From NCBI RefSeq assembly GCF_002994745.2, contig NC_037094.1, positions 25,459,001 to 25,523,000 on the forward strand: a DNA stretch of 64,000 nucleotides, read 5' to 3'. How positions within the stretch are numbered: the stretch's first letter is position 1; every line of letters begins with the position of its first letter. The position numbers and the translations under genes were made by a program. The notes beneath the pieces are model-generated. The model was given only the letters and a program-made list of their open reading frames with translations, was not told the DNA's origin and did no database searches. The DNA is from Rosa chinensis. Taxonomy: Eukaryota; Streptophyta; Magnoliopsida; Rosales; Rosaceae. This document shows, one piece after another, positions 33,606-46,427 of the stretch.

Positions 33606-36400
33606 AAGTGTGTATGCTTCGGGATACTCCCTCTAAAAATTACATGTTAGGTAATTCAGATAATTTACGTAGACCAATACCTTGTACATGCTTCTGGAAT
33701 GTAGACTTTGGTAGTGACTTGGTAAAGAGGTCTGCACGATTGTCTTCAGATCGAATCTGCTTGACTTCAATCTTCTGATGCTCCTGTTGTTGCTGATTGA
33801 AGAAGAACTTCGGTGCAATATGTTTGGTGTTGTCTCCTTTGATGAAACTCGTCTTTATCTGCTCTATGTAAGCATCATTATCCTCGTAGCTAATGGTTGG
33901 TTCATCAGTGGTGGAATGCAGTCCACATGTGCTTCGAACATGCTTTGTAACTGTTTTTTAGCCATGTACATTCACATACTGCTTCGTGAAGAGCTAGTAT
34001 CTCAGCATGATTCGAAGAGGTAGCAACAAGTGTCTATTTCGTAGACCTCCAAGAAATTGCAGTATTCCCAATGGTAAAGACATAACTAGTTTGGGAACGT
34101 GCCTTGTGCGGGTCTGATAGATAGTCTATATCAGCATATCCAACAAGGCGAGCATCATTCTGAGGATCAAGGGGGTTTGATCCATTCCTTGATGCGTAGG
34201 GATAGAATAAGTCCATATCCGATGTACCTCTAAGGTAGCGAAAAATGTCTTTTATGCCATTCCAGTGGCGGCGTGTTGGCGCAGAGCTAAATCTAGCTAA
34301 CAAGTTCACATCGAATGAGATGTCCTATCTAGGGCATTGAGCCAAGTACAATAATGCGCCTATTGCACTTAGATATGGGACTTCTGGCACCAATATTTCT
34401 TCGTTATCATCTGCAGGACGATACGGTTCTCTCTAGACTTCAGACGACCATGAGTGTGCTTGCTTTTATCCTTATTAAAGCATCTTAACATCTTCTGGAT
34501 GTAATTTGGTTGATGGACCAAAATTTCATCTGCACTGTGCTCGGGCTCTAGGTCGAGACAATAATTTGTTCTCCCAAGGCCTTTCATCTCAAATTCCAAC
34601 TTCAAGTGCTTTGCGGTTTCCTTGATCTCTTCAGGAGTATCAATCAAATTCATGTCATTGACATAGACCGCCACAATTCCAAACTAGGAACTTGTTTCCT
34701 TAATAAACATGCATGGGCATAGTTTATTATTCACATATCCCATCCCGATTAAATATTCATTTAGACGGTTATACCACCTCCGTCTGGATTGTTTCAATCC
34801 ATAAAGTGAACACCTCAAAACTAATGAAGAGCGTGTTCCGTGGTCTAGAACTATTTGCATCGGGTATATTAAGTCCCTTAGGAACTTTTATATATATCTC
34901 TGTATCGTGATCCCCATAGAGATAAGTTGTGACCACATTCATAAGCTGCATATTCAGTTTTTCGGAAACTACCAAACTGATAAGGTAGCAGAACGTTATG
35001 ACGTCCATTACGGGAGAATACGCCTCCTCGTAATCAATCACAGGGCATTGAGAAAATTCTTGCACCACTAGACGAGCCTTGTGTATCACAATCTCGTTTT
35101 TCTCATTACGCTTCCTTACAAATACCCATTTAAATCCTACAGGTTTAACATGGGGAGGTGTAGGAACAACAGGTCCAAAACACCTTTCTCTTTGTCAAGG
35201 AATCTAATTTGACCTGGATTTCTTATTTCCTTTTTGGCCAGTCGTCTCTTCGTTGATATTGATTAACAAAGCAAGGTTCGAGGTCATCGCTTATTATAAT
35301 TTCGGTGGTCACCGCAAATACTAATATATCATCGATGATAATTTCAATCAGATTCCAAATCTCACTAAATTTACTGGGATTTCTCTATTCTCGAGAATGG
35401 GTTCAAATGTTGGAGCGTCCCCCAACGTGGTCTCTTCTAGGACATACCCATAATCCGGATTTATCTCATGAGATGAATTGGTTTGAGATAGCGATGTCAA
35501 GAGGTTTCGTTTATGCCAAGTTTACCCTCTTTTGGGGATAAGAATCCTTCGAACCTAATGGTCTACCTCGCTTCTAGGCAGGGACATATGACTGGTTAGC
35601 CGCCATGGTCGTACCTTGTCCATCTGGGACTACACATCCTACAGGGACTTCTATCCTTGCAGGCACATTTGCAGCAGGTATATATGATCTCGTCACTTTT
35701 GCTAGATCAGAGAAAGTGTCTGGCATATTGTATTCTTATACTCTATAGATCTAGAATTGTCCGCACTTCACTATTTTCGTGCGGTTTGGGGATCAAGATG
35801 AGACATTGTAGGGACATTCCATGTTAATTCACGTCGTTCATCAAGAACGGTGACATTCTTATCTTCTCCTAACAGCGGGAAGACTGTCTCATCAAATTGA
35901 CAATCCGTAAATTAAGCGGTAAAGAGATCGCCTGTCAAGGGCTCTAAAGAGCACATAATGGATGAGACTCATAATCGACATGTATGCCCATCCTTTGTTG
36001 AGGACCCAACTATGTACGTTGTGACGGCACAATTGGCACGTGGACTGCATACTCAAATGCGCGTAAGTGCGAAACATCAGGTTCGTACCCAGTCACCAGC
36101 TGTAATGCGGAGTAAGGTTGGTAGCAGTGGGCCTCAACGGGACCAATATAGTTGCATGCAAGATTGCATAGCCCCACGCAAAAGCTAGAAACTTAGTGCG
36201 CATGACCAAGATTCTATTTGCGAGACCATCTTGGGTGTGAACATAGGGAACTATATGTTCAGCGTCAATTCCAAGGGATATGCAATAATCATCGAAAGAC
36301 TTCGATGTAAATTCTCCAGTATTATCAAGTCTTATAGACTTTATGGGATAATCTGAGTGGTGAACCCTCAATTTCATGATCTAGGTGAGAGTTTAGCAAA

Positions 36401-37315
36401 AGCAGTGTTTTCTTATGGACAATAGTGTAACATGTGATCACTTTGTCGATACATCAACCAAAACCATTAATATTTAACTTCTCCACATGGTGGTTGGATA
36501 TATATGTCCACAAATTTCCCTTGCATTCTGTGCAGAAAAATGGTGGTGTATGTACTAGTCTTTGCGTATGATGGTCTAGTATTAAATATTCTTAACGAGT
36601 ATGGCATAGTGTGTCATTATATACAAGACCCTTATTTAGAAGGGGATGCACCTGCGATGAGTTAAGGATACGGTGCATCATACTTTGACCTGGGTGTCTT
36701 AAACGGTCATGCCATAGCACGTAGTTGCTTGAATTAGTTAGCTTCTAGCTAACAGATTCCAATTTCTCCAATGTACGCTTCTGGCCACACACTTTAAAGG
36801 TTATGCAAAGATATTACACTCATTTTTCTCAGTGGTTTCAACGTGGTAACTGTTGGTTCGAATATCCTTAATACTCATTTTTCTCAGAGGTATTAATGCA
36901 AATGTGTATACCAAATCAATTTAATTGACATGCATATCAATTTAAATCATCTATCATGATATGAAATGAATACCACTTATACTCAAGATCAGTGAGAGTG
37001 ATCCTCCTTGATTTTCTCTTGATGATCCGATCTTGCAAACTTCTTTGATTTTCTTTAAGCCTCCGAACAAGTAGAAGAGATACTCTCCTTGGCTTTGCAT
37101 TTTCTGATTTCCTTGTGGCTTTGGGAAAGTCATGTGTTGAATAGGGATAGTCCAATATACTTACAGTTGGGTAAAAATCGAACGCAGAACAGACTTCTTT
37201 GTCTTCCTTATCTTCATTTGTGGTCAGGGACAGATCCAAAGCAAGCATGGGGTGGACTCAAGCCCTCCCGAGAATTTTGGGAAAATAATTATATAGGTAT
37301 ATAGTCTTTAACAAA
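36401..37315. other. Unassigned sequence between copia-C and retroposon
   Basis: It probably includes further eroded copia-C sequence up to about 36900. The minus-strand frame 37248-36937 is open for 103 codons but matches nothing I know and has no domain, so it is not called. Confidence 0.4.
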
Positions 37316-37330
37316 CAATGTGGTTTCGTT

Positions 37331-38400
37331 AAAAATCAAAATAAATCAATTGAAGAGATATCCTTACAAAATGAATTTGTATTTTTCTCTTTGAAGGCGA
37401 AATAAAAGTCACATTTTAATCAAAAAAGACTTATGATTGATAATTTCTGTTTAGGATCTATAGCTCCTGAAAATTCGGAGCTCCGTATACCGAAACCTAG
37501 GGTATCGTGCAGCAGAGCGGCGGCGTTGGGTTCGATCCTGCCTGCAAGAGGACGTCTTACGGCGTCGTTCTCGTCTGGTACGTGGACAGCGGAGGGGATT
37601 TTGATCCGGTGCTAGGTCTGAAGGCAAGGGTGACGTGAGGTCTGGTTTGCGACGTAGGTTATTGTAATCGGAGGGCATCGAGTTGTAGGACGGCAGTGCG
37701 TGAGGCAGCGGCAACTTGGTTTTTCTGTGCAGGAGTGAGTGCTTGTCGGGTCTTCGCCGGAGTTAGGATCTCCTCTTCCTTCGTTTGCAAGTGAGCCCAA
37801 TCCAAGGAGGTCTCTTTCCGGCAATCTTGATGGGGGGTGGCCGTGGACGGCCACCGGAGCCGTGATGGGCGGAGACCGCCTCTTCTGCAAGGTCAGAACC
37901 AATCGATCTGGGGGTGGGAGACGAAGGGTTTGGGTAGTGGGATTTTGGGCCTCTACCGATCTGGGCTGCAGATGCAGGCTGGTGAACTGGGCCTAGTTGG
38001 TTCAGTTCCCCTTTCCTCCAACATTTGGGTTGGGTTTGGTTTTTAGATTTCTGGGAGGTGGCCTATCCTGCTCTTTACCCTATATTGTTCCTCGAATGTT
38101 GCTGTGGCTGTGTTGAGGATTGCGACGTACACCATAAAGGTCTTAGGCGTCAAGATGTTCAATCCAGTGGTTCCATTTTAGGGCTGTGTAGGGTAAGGGA
38201 GTTTTTAATTTCTGCATTTTGTTTCTGCAGTTCCTTTAGGATTTCAGTTTTTTTGGAGTTTCAGTTTTGGATTTTAGTCCTTTTATGCGAGCATTGATTT
38301 GTAATATGAGGGGTTTTTTGACCTCTCAAGCTTGACCGAGTGAGGTCGTATGATTTTAATATCAATGGATCAGTCTTCCGTTGCCCTAAAAAAAAAAAAA
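37331..38400 (+). mobile_element. Polyadenylated non-LTR retroposon, 15-bp TSD
   Basis: A 1,070-bp block ending in a 13-A tail (38388-38400) is flanked by a perfect 15-bp direct repeat CAATGTGGTTTCGTT (37316-37330, 38401-38415), the mark of target-primed reverse transcription. The body is GC-rich in the middle (about 37500-38000) with a T-rich 3' part ending in TTTTAATATCAATGG before the A tail, as in plant L1-type 3' regions. No RT domain is visible. It is either a 5'-truncated LINE with a long 3' UTR or a retroposed non-coding transcript. ORFs within it are on both strands and overlap, typical of chance ORFs in GC-rich DNA. Confidence 0.8.
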
Positions 38401-38415
38401 CAATGTGGTTTCGTT

Positions 38416-38601
38416 GTTGAAGCCCACCCAGAATTAGGACTCCAACTCCTCTGCTTTGTGGCTAGATTAATCAGAGTTCATTTCAGATATCTAATTACTT
38501 AATTATCAATTCTTCTAGCTCTGTTTATATGAAAGGTAGTAGCTTTAGATCAAAGAGTGTGTCCGTGTGTTTTTGTTTCTATGGTAATAAAAACTAGGGG
38601 A
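38416..38601. other. Short intergenic spacer
   Basis: Pre-insertion sequence between the retroposon and the solo LTR. No feature seen. Confidence 0.5.
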
Positions 38602-38606
38602 ATTTG

Positions 38607-41485
38607 TGTAACGCCCCAAGCTGTACTTCACCAGCTTAAGCACGTCACAGTACCGCGAGTCTCTAAAACATAAACCGAACGCTCGATTTACATTCTAGAG
38701 AACCGCTAGGCATTTTGTTTGAAAAAAAAGTTATGTAAAAACACAACGGAAGCTACAATTATTTTTGAGGTGAAAATCCTTGAGTCGCTAAAATTTATTT
38801 CATTCGTCTAGAACTTGAAATGAATTCTCACACAAGAGGTACGAACTTCAAGAGAATGAGAACTCAACTAAAATTGACACAAGACTAACTATCAACAAGT
38901 CTCGAAATACGAAGTTCGAGAAATAGAATTTAGAATAAGGTCCAAACGACGATTTACCGAACTTGTTCCGCACACCCAGCTCCGTCCGCTATTATCCCAT
39001 CACCAGTGCACAGTACCTGCATCCACACTGTTGTAGGGGTGAGCTTTCGTCCTCCCTGCTCTACAGGAACCCTACCACGACTAGGTTTGAAACCAGTAAT
39101 TATATATTTGGGATCCCAGTATGAAAACATGCTTAAACCAAAGACTTCAAAGAACGACAAACTTTATAAGATTTTATAACTTAAAAACTGATGCATGATG
39201 CTTTAATAAACACGGTGCCAAATCCAAGTATTACCTGATGGCCGGTCCCATAGACCCACTACACGACCTTACCTCAAATTAATTTATCACCAGGTAAGCG
39301 TAGCGAGAGCGTCCACTACCTAGCTACACACACGTACCGAGTCCGTGATTGCGGATACTCGGACGACCGGCATAGCTAACCCTTCAGAGGTTTAGGGAAT
39401 CGAACCCAAGGAAGTCAGTGCCCCTTTCGCCCTCAAGCCATCACATTTCTCACGATTTGGTTAGTATGCGTTGCATTTTAACTTAACCAAACCGTACCAC
39501 TTAACATGCATCATTTTAATAACAATATATATATATATATAAGAAAATCACTAACCGAGGAGAGTCCTGAATCCGAGTCCTGAATCCTTACTTGGATTTC
39601 GATGCTTTTCCTCACGTACTCCGAGAGTCGCGAACCTTCCGTTCTTCGGGTAACTAGAGTCCTAGATTCCGACATTTCGACGGTTAATATCTGATTGAGC
39701 AATTATATGAAATTTCAACGATTAATAAATCGTCCAAACCAAATTTTCTTGATTTGACCAGGAGTTGACCAACATTGACCCATGATTGACCAATCGTAAC
39801 AAGTTCGATAACTACCCAAATTATCGAACATTTTACTTGGAACTAGAATACTAATCAACTACAACGAATCATGTCTTTAATGACATTAATTCACTTTCAT
39901 ATAAGGTGCACCCAAAGTACTAAGGGCACCCAATAAATTTCCTTTACTTTCTTACTACTTTCCTTTTCAATACTGATTTACTTTCATTCTTAATCCCATT
40001 CTAACTAATATAACAGTTCTAGTGATCGTACTCTAGCATTGCAGCTCAATAACCGGACTAGTCAACACCACACACAACTAGAAACACTTTTGTAAATCCA
40101 ACAATTCCATTCCAAATACAAGACTTTACCATGAATTAATAAATTCCGACTCATGTTTACAGTCCAACAATCAAACTTAGTCAAAGACCATATGCAACAA
40201 CTCAGTTTCCGAACTCTTTTCTTTCGTACAGCAGATCACCACACGACAACCCAACACTAGGCTCAACTATTTACACTTTAATACCAACACTAGTCTTGAT
40301 AATGACTTATTAACTCCATCACAGTGGATAAAACACAAATATACACATATAGGGTATTTGATCTCAGCCTAAAATTGACAGTAGATCAAACCCACGAACC
40401 AACTCGAGTTCACCATTTAAAATTAACTCAAATGGAGATTAAATATATTTCATTCCTTTCCTGGAAACATCGTCCTTGTGATGGTGGGGAGATAATCATG
40501 CATGTCATCACCTTCCAAATATTAAAATCAAACAATCATGCCATGATCATCATTTTCAATTCCAACCGTGAGAAACAACCCATTCTGCACAACCAACCAA
40601 CATAGCATAATTCCAAGTTTGGGTTTTACAATTTACCTTTGCTAATTCCCGTGTCGCGACCACAGCCCAATTTGATTGACAGAGCTTCTAAGTCAACATC
40701 CATCTCTATTCAAACATCAGGACAACAGTAGCAATTGACGTCTCAGAGCTACCACAACAGCCGTCGACGTTGACGACCGCGACGAAGCCAAAATCAACCC
40801 AGAACACAAATCGTTAAACTTGACCGAATTCAAAAACTGATTTGATCAACACGTAGAGCACGACGAGAGGATCCATTTTCTTACCTCATGCAGATCATCC
40901 CGTCGCCGGAAACAGCTGAGAATCCTCCGGGAAACACCAAGCTTCCTGGCTTCAGTTCTCTTCCCAGAGATGCTGACTGGACAATCTAACCCCATAAAGA
41001 CGTCGGCGACGAGGAGAGGAAGCCATTGGCGCCAGTGGGCCGTCGTGAGGTGGCCGGACGGAAGAGTTCCCGTCGGACCCAGTCGCCGGGTCGTCGATCG
41101 GGGTCGAAGGGTTGAGAATATTCTGGTGTGATCTGGCATGCTGACCTCCCTCTAGCCGTTATGTACTCAAATTCAATGGCTCAGATCAAGCGGTGGAGGA
41201 TTTCGACGGACCAGATCACTCCACTAAATTTTTATTTACCTTTAATAATTTATTAAATTCAGAAACTTCTGAAAATCACTAAAAATGGCTCGGGTCTCTG
41301 AAAAATTCTCCGAAATTACTCATGGACTCGTCACGTCGTGTACTTTATCATCAAACTCTTAAATTGAGATTTCACTTTGTAAAAATTTCTGAAAATTATC
41401 TCAAGCGCCTTGACGTTTATCGATATCGTTAAACAATTTGTCACACAATTCCCACTAAGCTCGATCCATTTTTCCGGGGCTCACA
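38607..41485. mobile_element. Solo LTR, 2.9 kb, TSD ATTTG
   Basis: It starts TGTAACGCCCC and ends GGGGCTCACA and is flanked by the perfect 5-bp repeat ATTTG (38602-38606, 41486-41490). No internal retrotransposon genes are present. The start is very like that of the solo LTR at 3006 (TGTCACGCCC) and of the LTR-like block at 53508 (TGTTACGACCC), so these appear to be related long-LTR families. An (AT)n tract lies near 39527-39541. Short ORFs inside are not supported. Confidence 0.8.
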
Positions 41486-41490
41486 ATTTG

Positions 41491-42346
41491 ATTCTACACC
41501 CAAATTCACACACACATTTTAGATTAAACCCCATCTATAAGATTGTTTTAATATACACCCAAACCTATTAATGAGGTTTATCTATATAAAAAAAATCTAT
41601 TAAATAGGATAAATATCAAAACTCATTGTCGTTAAGAATTGCTAAAGCTGCCACCATCCCCAAACTTTCACCATATGCAACTCTTGAAACGGTTGCGCAA
41701 AGACATCGCCCAGAATTAATCAACTCTTGATTCCAACAATTGAAATCAATACATGGGTTGGAGGTTATGTAATCTCCACATTCAAAAGCTGGAAATATAG
41801 GTGCCTAAGTCATTCTTTGAATGATTTAGGTACAAATTGTGAAATTCCTGAATGATAGGTACCTAAATCATTTGCTTATGTTAAAACCCACACGATGTTT
41901 AACACCTGAATGATAGACAAAATTATGCAATTTTACCTATGGTTCATTCTACCTAAGTTATTCCCTGATTGATAGGTACAAATTGTGAACTCCTAAATGA
42001 TAGGTAGCTAAATCATTTGCTTATGTTAAAACTCACATGATATTTAACACCTGTACGATAAGAAAAATTATACAGTTATACTTATGGTTCATCTAGAAAT
42101 ACCAAAATTAGCAAGTGAAAGTTAATGACAAGGGTGTTGGATTATTCGATCTATTTCATTTCCAGTAAATGAGGTGAAATAAATATTTTACTGAAAAGTC
42201 AACAGTTATATTTGAGGAATATTTTACCTATTCACTCAGAAGGGTAAAATAGTTAAACTAAAAAAAGTGAAAAATCATAATTATAGACTTAAAACCTATA
42301 AGGAAGGTTTGATTATGTGAATGAGTGTAGATTAAAAGAAAATATA
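41491..42346. other. Intergenic, contains a ~145-bp spaced duplication
   Basis: No gene. The stretch is AT-rich and its middle is an imperfect tandem duplication (see separate entry). The outer ends read CTACACCCAAATTCAC and, inverted, CTACACTCATTCAC, which could be old transposon termini, but no TSD fits. Confidence 0.4.
41833..42091. repeat. Imperfect tandem duplication, ~145-bp period
   Basis: Two copies (about 41833-41947 and 41980-42091) share AATTGTGAA, ATGATAGGTA, CTAAATCATTTGCTTATG, TTTAACACCTG and ATGGTTCAT in order, with about 10-15 percent differences. Confidence 0.75.
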
Positions 42347-42351
42347 GGAAT

Positions 42352-42569
42352 TGTTGTAGAGAAACTGAATTTGGGAGGAATTTGTTGTGTATTCTCATTG
42401 ATAATAGGGGCCTCTTTATATAGAGGATTACAATGCATAGAATCTAAATCATACAAGGAAAGTAATTCTACATTGATTAGGATTCTAGATCCTTCTAATT
42501 AAATCCTATTACCACTAGGTCAAGTAACATAGAGTTTGGGCTAAACACAAATTAGGTTTTCCTTGAACA
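42352..42569 (-). repeat. 3' LTR of copia-B
   Basis: 218 bp, TGTTGTAGAG...CTTGAACA. It is followed inward by CTCCCCCTTGTG, the inverse of the polypurine tract. Confidence 0.92.
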
Positions 42570-42599
42570 CTCCCCCTTGTGTTGCCCAAACGCGGTGCT

Positions 42600-45500
42600 T
42601 CTCTCGTTGCCTCGTTAAAAAACTTGCCGAGTAACAAAAACCCAGTGGGACAAAAATAACCTCGGTCGAAGGGGAAAAAGAGCACAACACACCCTTCACG
42701 TTTCGAGGTGAACATGTAGACATCTCCCCCTGATGTCTGCGCCTCCCCCTGATGACTACGATCATGGGAGTTCAGATAATTTCCGCAAGCCAATTCTTGC
42801 CACATGTTTCTCGAACGTGGATTTGGGCAATGACTTAGTAAACAAGTCTGCCTCACTGTCCTCAGATCGAACCTAGTTCACTTTGATCTCGAGGATAGTC
42901 TGTTGTTGCTGATTATGCTTGGTGTTATCGCTTTTGATGTAGCCTTGCCTCATTTGTTCAAAACAAGTAGCATTATCCTAAATGCTCGTAGGCTCATCTG
43001 TGGTAGACTTCAAACCACAATTGTTCGAACATGCGTAATTATGGATCCAATCCATATACATTCACGAACCACTTCGTGAAGAGCAATGATCTCTGCATTG
43101 TTCGAAGATATAGCGACTAGGGTCTATTATGTAGACCTTCAAGATGTCACGGTCTTTTCCCATGGTGAACACTTAACCAGATTGGGAATGACATTGTGTG
43201 GGTCAGAGAGATACCCAACATCAGCAAAACCTTCCAAAACACATGTCGTTTTTGGGATGGGGATAGTGGACGCAGGCCAGTGTTGGCGGCGTACCTGGTG
43301 TGTGATGGGTCCGAATCCATCATCTCTTTGTAGGGATAGAACAAACCCATATCAATCGTACATCTCAAATATCGAAAGATATCTTTTACACCAATCCAAT
43401 GGCGTCGCGTTGGCGCAGAGCTATATCTAGCTAACAAGTTCACAACATATGAGATGTCCGGTCTTGTGCATTGAGCTAGGTACAATAATGCGCCTATTGT
43501 ACTTAACTAGGGCATTTCTGCCCCTAGCGCATCTTCGTCATCATCCTTCGAACGAAGAGGATCCTTTTCAGGATCAAGACTACGGACGATCATGGGGGTG
43601 CTTGAAGGCTTGACCTTGTCAAAATGCCTAAGCATTTATCGACACGATGCTCAAGTTCCAAACCGAGACATAATCGTGTTCTCCCAAAATCCTTCATCTC
43701 AAACTCAGATTTCAAGTGTTCAGCGGTTTCCCTTAACTCTTTAAGGGCTTCAAATGAAGATCATGTCCAACATGAACCGCGATAGAATCCGAAACTTGTT
43801 ATATAAACGCGTGGACATATCCCTTCCCAATCAAGTAGTCACTTTAGTGAGCGTTTCAACCTCTTTGTAAACGCGCTCCATGGTCTAGAGCCACTTGACT
43901 TGGGTAAATGAAGTTCGCCATAAACCTTCATGTATATTCCGTATCTAGATCCCTATAGAGATACATAGTGACCATATTTGTAAGCTGCATGTTCAGTTAT
44001 TCGGAAACTACCAAACTGACAGAGTAGTGGAGTGCAATGACATCCATTACGAGAGAATATGTCTCATCGTAGTCGATTCCAGGGCGTTTTATGAGAAGCC
44101 TTGCGCCATAAGGCGAGATTACCATCTCTTTTTCTCATCACGCTTTCTAACGAAGACCCATTAGTCAACAGGTTTTATGTTAGGAGGTGTTGGCATCTCT
44201 AGCTCGAAAACCTTCCTCTTCGTTAGAGAATCCATCTTAACCTGGATCGCATCTTTCCATTTAAGCCAAATCTCTCTACGTTGGCATTCATTCATCAACG
44301 GAGCGTGGTTCGATATCATCGGACTCAGCAAACTCATGCGCAACAAAATGCGTAACTACATCATCAATTATGATGGAGTTTCTATCCCACGTCTCATGTA
44401 CACTAGTGTAAGTTTCATAGAGCTCTATATTCTCAGGAATAGGTTTTGACGTTGAGGCGTCCCCCAACGATAACCATAACCCGGAAGATACTCATGAGAC
44501 GGATTTTGAGTCTTGATGGTCAAAGGATTGGAATGTGCCAAAGTATCCTTCGAACCCACGGGCCTCCCATGCATCCTAGCTGGGGCCATGGCCTGTAACG
44601 CCAGCGTGCCACTCTCTTTGGCGTTGGCGCCATGCCTACCTCCGTGTAGGGTGGCGCTACGTCCTCTCGTAGGGACGTCCTTCCTTGCAGGCATGTTTGC
44701 AGCATATTTGTGTGATCTCGTCACTTTAATAGGGATCAAGATGAGACATAGTGGGGACAGACTACGACAATTCCTGTCGTTCCTGTTGAACATTCGTGTT
44801 CTTATCTCCCCCTAACGACGGGAAGACCGTCTCATCAAAGTGACATCCGCAAATCTAGCGGTGAGGAGATCGCCTAGCAAGGGCATTTAAGTGGCGGACG
44901 ATTGTTGGAAGTTCAAGTCCAACGTAGTTGCCCATTCGTCTGTAAGGACCCATCATAGAGCGCTGTGGCGGCGCAATTGGCACATAAATGGCTCACTCAA
45001 ATGTGCGTAAGTACAAAATACTTGTACCCAGTCACTAGCTGTAACGCAGAGGTACATTGAGTGGCGGTAGGTCGTAGACGAATTAGCATAGCTGCATGTG
45101 ATATTGCATCACCCCAAGCGGATGTAAGAAGATTGGTGTGCATTACCAATGTTCGGACTACCATCGTAGTCGTTTCCGCGAGACCAATTGGGTGTGTACA
45201 TGAGAATGTGATGTCCAACATCAAGCCCATTGCAATATCCATCGAAAGTCTTCGATGTAAACTCACTAGCATGGTCAAATCCAATTGACTGAATAGGATG
45301 ATCTAGGGAGTGAGCCCATTTGTCATATGACATGTGCTAGGAGTGGAGCATAAGCAGCATTTATAGGTGGACAATGGCATAACACGTGACCAGCGTGTTT
45401 GCGTGTCAACCAACATCATGAAATATTTAAGCGTCCGCAAGTTGGTTGAATCAATCCACAAAATCCCTACGGATTCTTTGTAAGAACATAATGAGTATTG

Positions 45501-46100
45501 TTATATCCTTTGCATAGGACGGTCTCAGTCCTAATTTCCCTAAGAAACAGGCTTAGTAAAACGAGCGAGAGGCCTTAGAAGCAACCAATGAGAATTTTGG
45601 TTAAGTCTGAGCGTCTGAAACGCTATTTTGAAGCAAGTTGGTGATTTCAACATCACCTAAGGCGCCATCACCATGATGGACGCCATCCATGGAGTCATGG
45701 ATAGAGACTACGCCAGCCCTAGGCTGGTGGTGGACGGAGGCGGTGCCCTAAGCAGCAGCATCGGTCACACTTAGTCTGAGAATCAACTTTTGATTCATGC
45801 TTCATTTCGCTCGAGAGAAAAGATGTCCGTGTGAAGTCTTTTTGTAGATGGATCATCATATCATGACTAGGATGACATATCCTGTCGTGACAAAGCCAAT
45901 ATGTGTCTAAATCCAAGAGATCTTCTCTCATAACTTTATTGGATTTAATAGCTCGAATAGTGACATAAAGTCCACTAGAGAGACACATAAACGTCTCTAA
46001 GATGCGTCTTTGTTCACAATCATTAGAGGTAATGCAAAGGAACTCATTTCCGTTCTCTACATGCATGGAATTCGTTGGCTATTCATAGGATACTATGTGC
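42600..46100 (-). pseudogene. copia-B pol remnants (integrase, RT, RNase H), heavily degraded
   Basis: On the minus strand, from upstream to downstream: GAG-pre-integrase (46066-45719, HDRICHPSHDMM), integrase core (45333-44997, GFDHASEFTSKTF), the start of RT (44346-44161, region ending PNIKPVD) and a late RT/RNase H piece (43485-43147, MYLAQCTRPDISYVVN and RRHWIGVKDIFRYL). Frames are interrupted many times and no continuous polyprotein exists. Confidence 0.8.
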
Positions 46101-46427
46101 CCTAAGAGCGTAGAGAGTTTCTGTGACAACTATAATCGAGGTGCCATTTGGCAAGTGGAACTTGGGCTATTCCATGTCCTTGAATTAATACTGATGGCCC
46201 AGCCATCGTAGTCACAAAGTCATATGCTCAGAATCAAAATTGAGTCATAATGAAAAGAACTCGAAATTTTATTCATAAGCCAACGGAATACATCATTGTT
46301 TCTATGATCAAAGAAAATCTAATCCAATAAAGGTAATATGGCAATCGCCTACATCTCTTTGGAAAATAAAGACTTAAACAGAATTGGCGATCTATTGATT
46401 CCAGCCAGATTTGTAGTCTGCAACCCT

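Larger units (their letters stand above)
32870..36400 (-). mobile_element. 5'-truncated Ty1/copia element (copia-C), minus strand
   Basis: The 3' LTR (32870-33149) and a polypurine tract (33150-33160, inverse CCAAGGGGGAG) are followed on the minus strand by degenerate pol pieces in copia order. These are an RNase H/RT C-terminal part (34309-34034: RRHWNGIKDIFRYLRG), RT (34674-34369 and 35089-34769: KARLVVQEF, DYEEAYSPV) and integrase (36377-36093: RLDNTGEFTS). The frames carry many stops. No gag, PBS or 5' LTR was found to the right; the element fades after about 36400 and its exact right end is unknown. It is related in sequence to copia-B (42352-48786). Confidence 0.8.

Noticed and set aside
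36937..37248. 103-codon minus-strand ORF as a host gene
   Set aside because: No recognisable family, no splice sites or start context, and it lies between transposon remnants.
37451..38046. Several overlapping ORFs on both strands in the GC-rich retroposon
   Set aside because: Chance ORFs in GC-rich DNA; none has a recognisable domain or codon bias on one strand.
41491..42340. A MITE with CTACAC... inverted ends
   Set aside because: The inverted similarity is short and imperfect and no target-site duplication fits.
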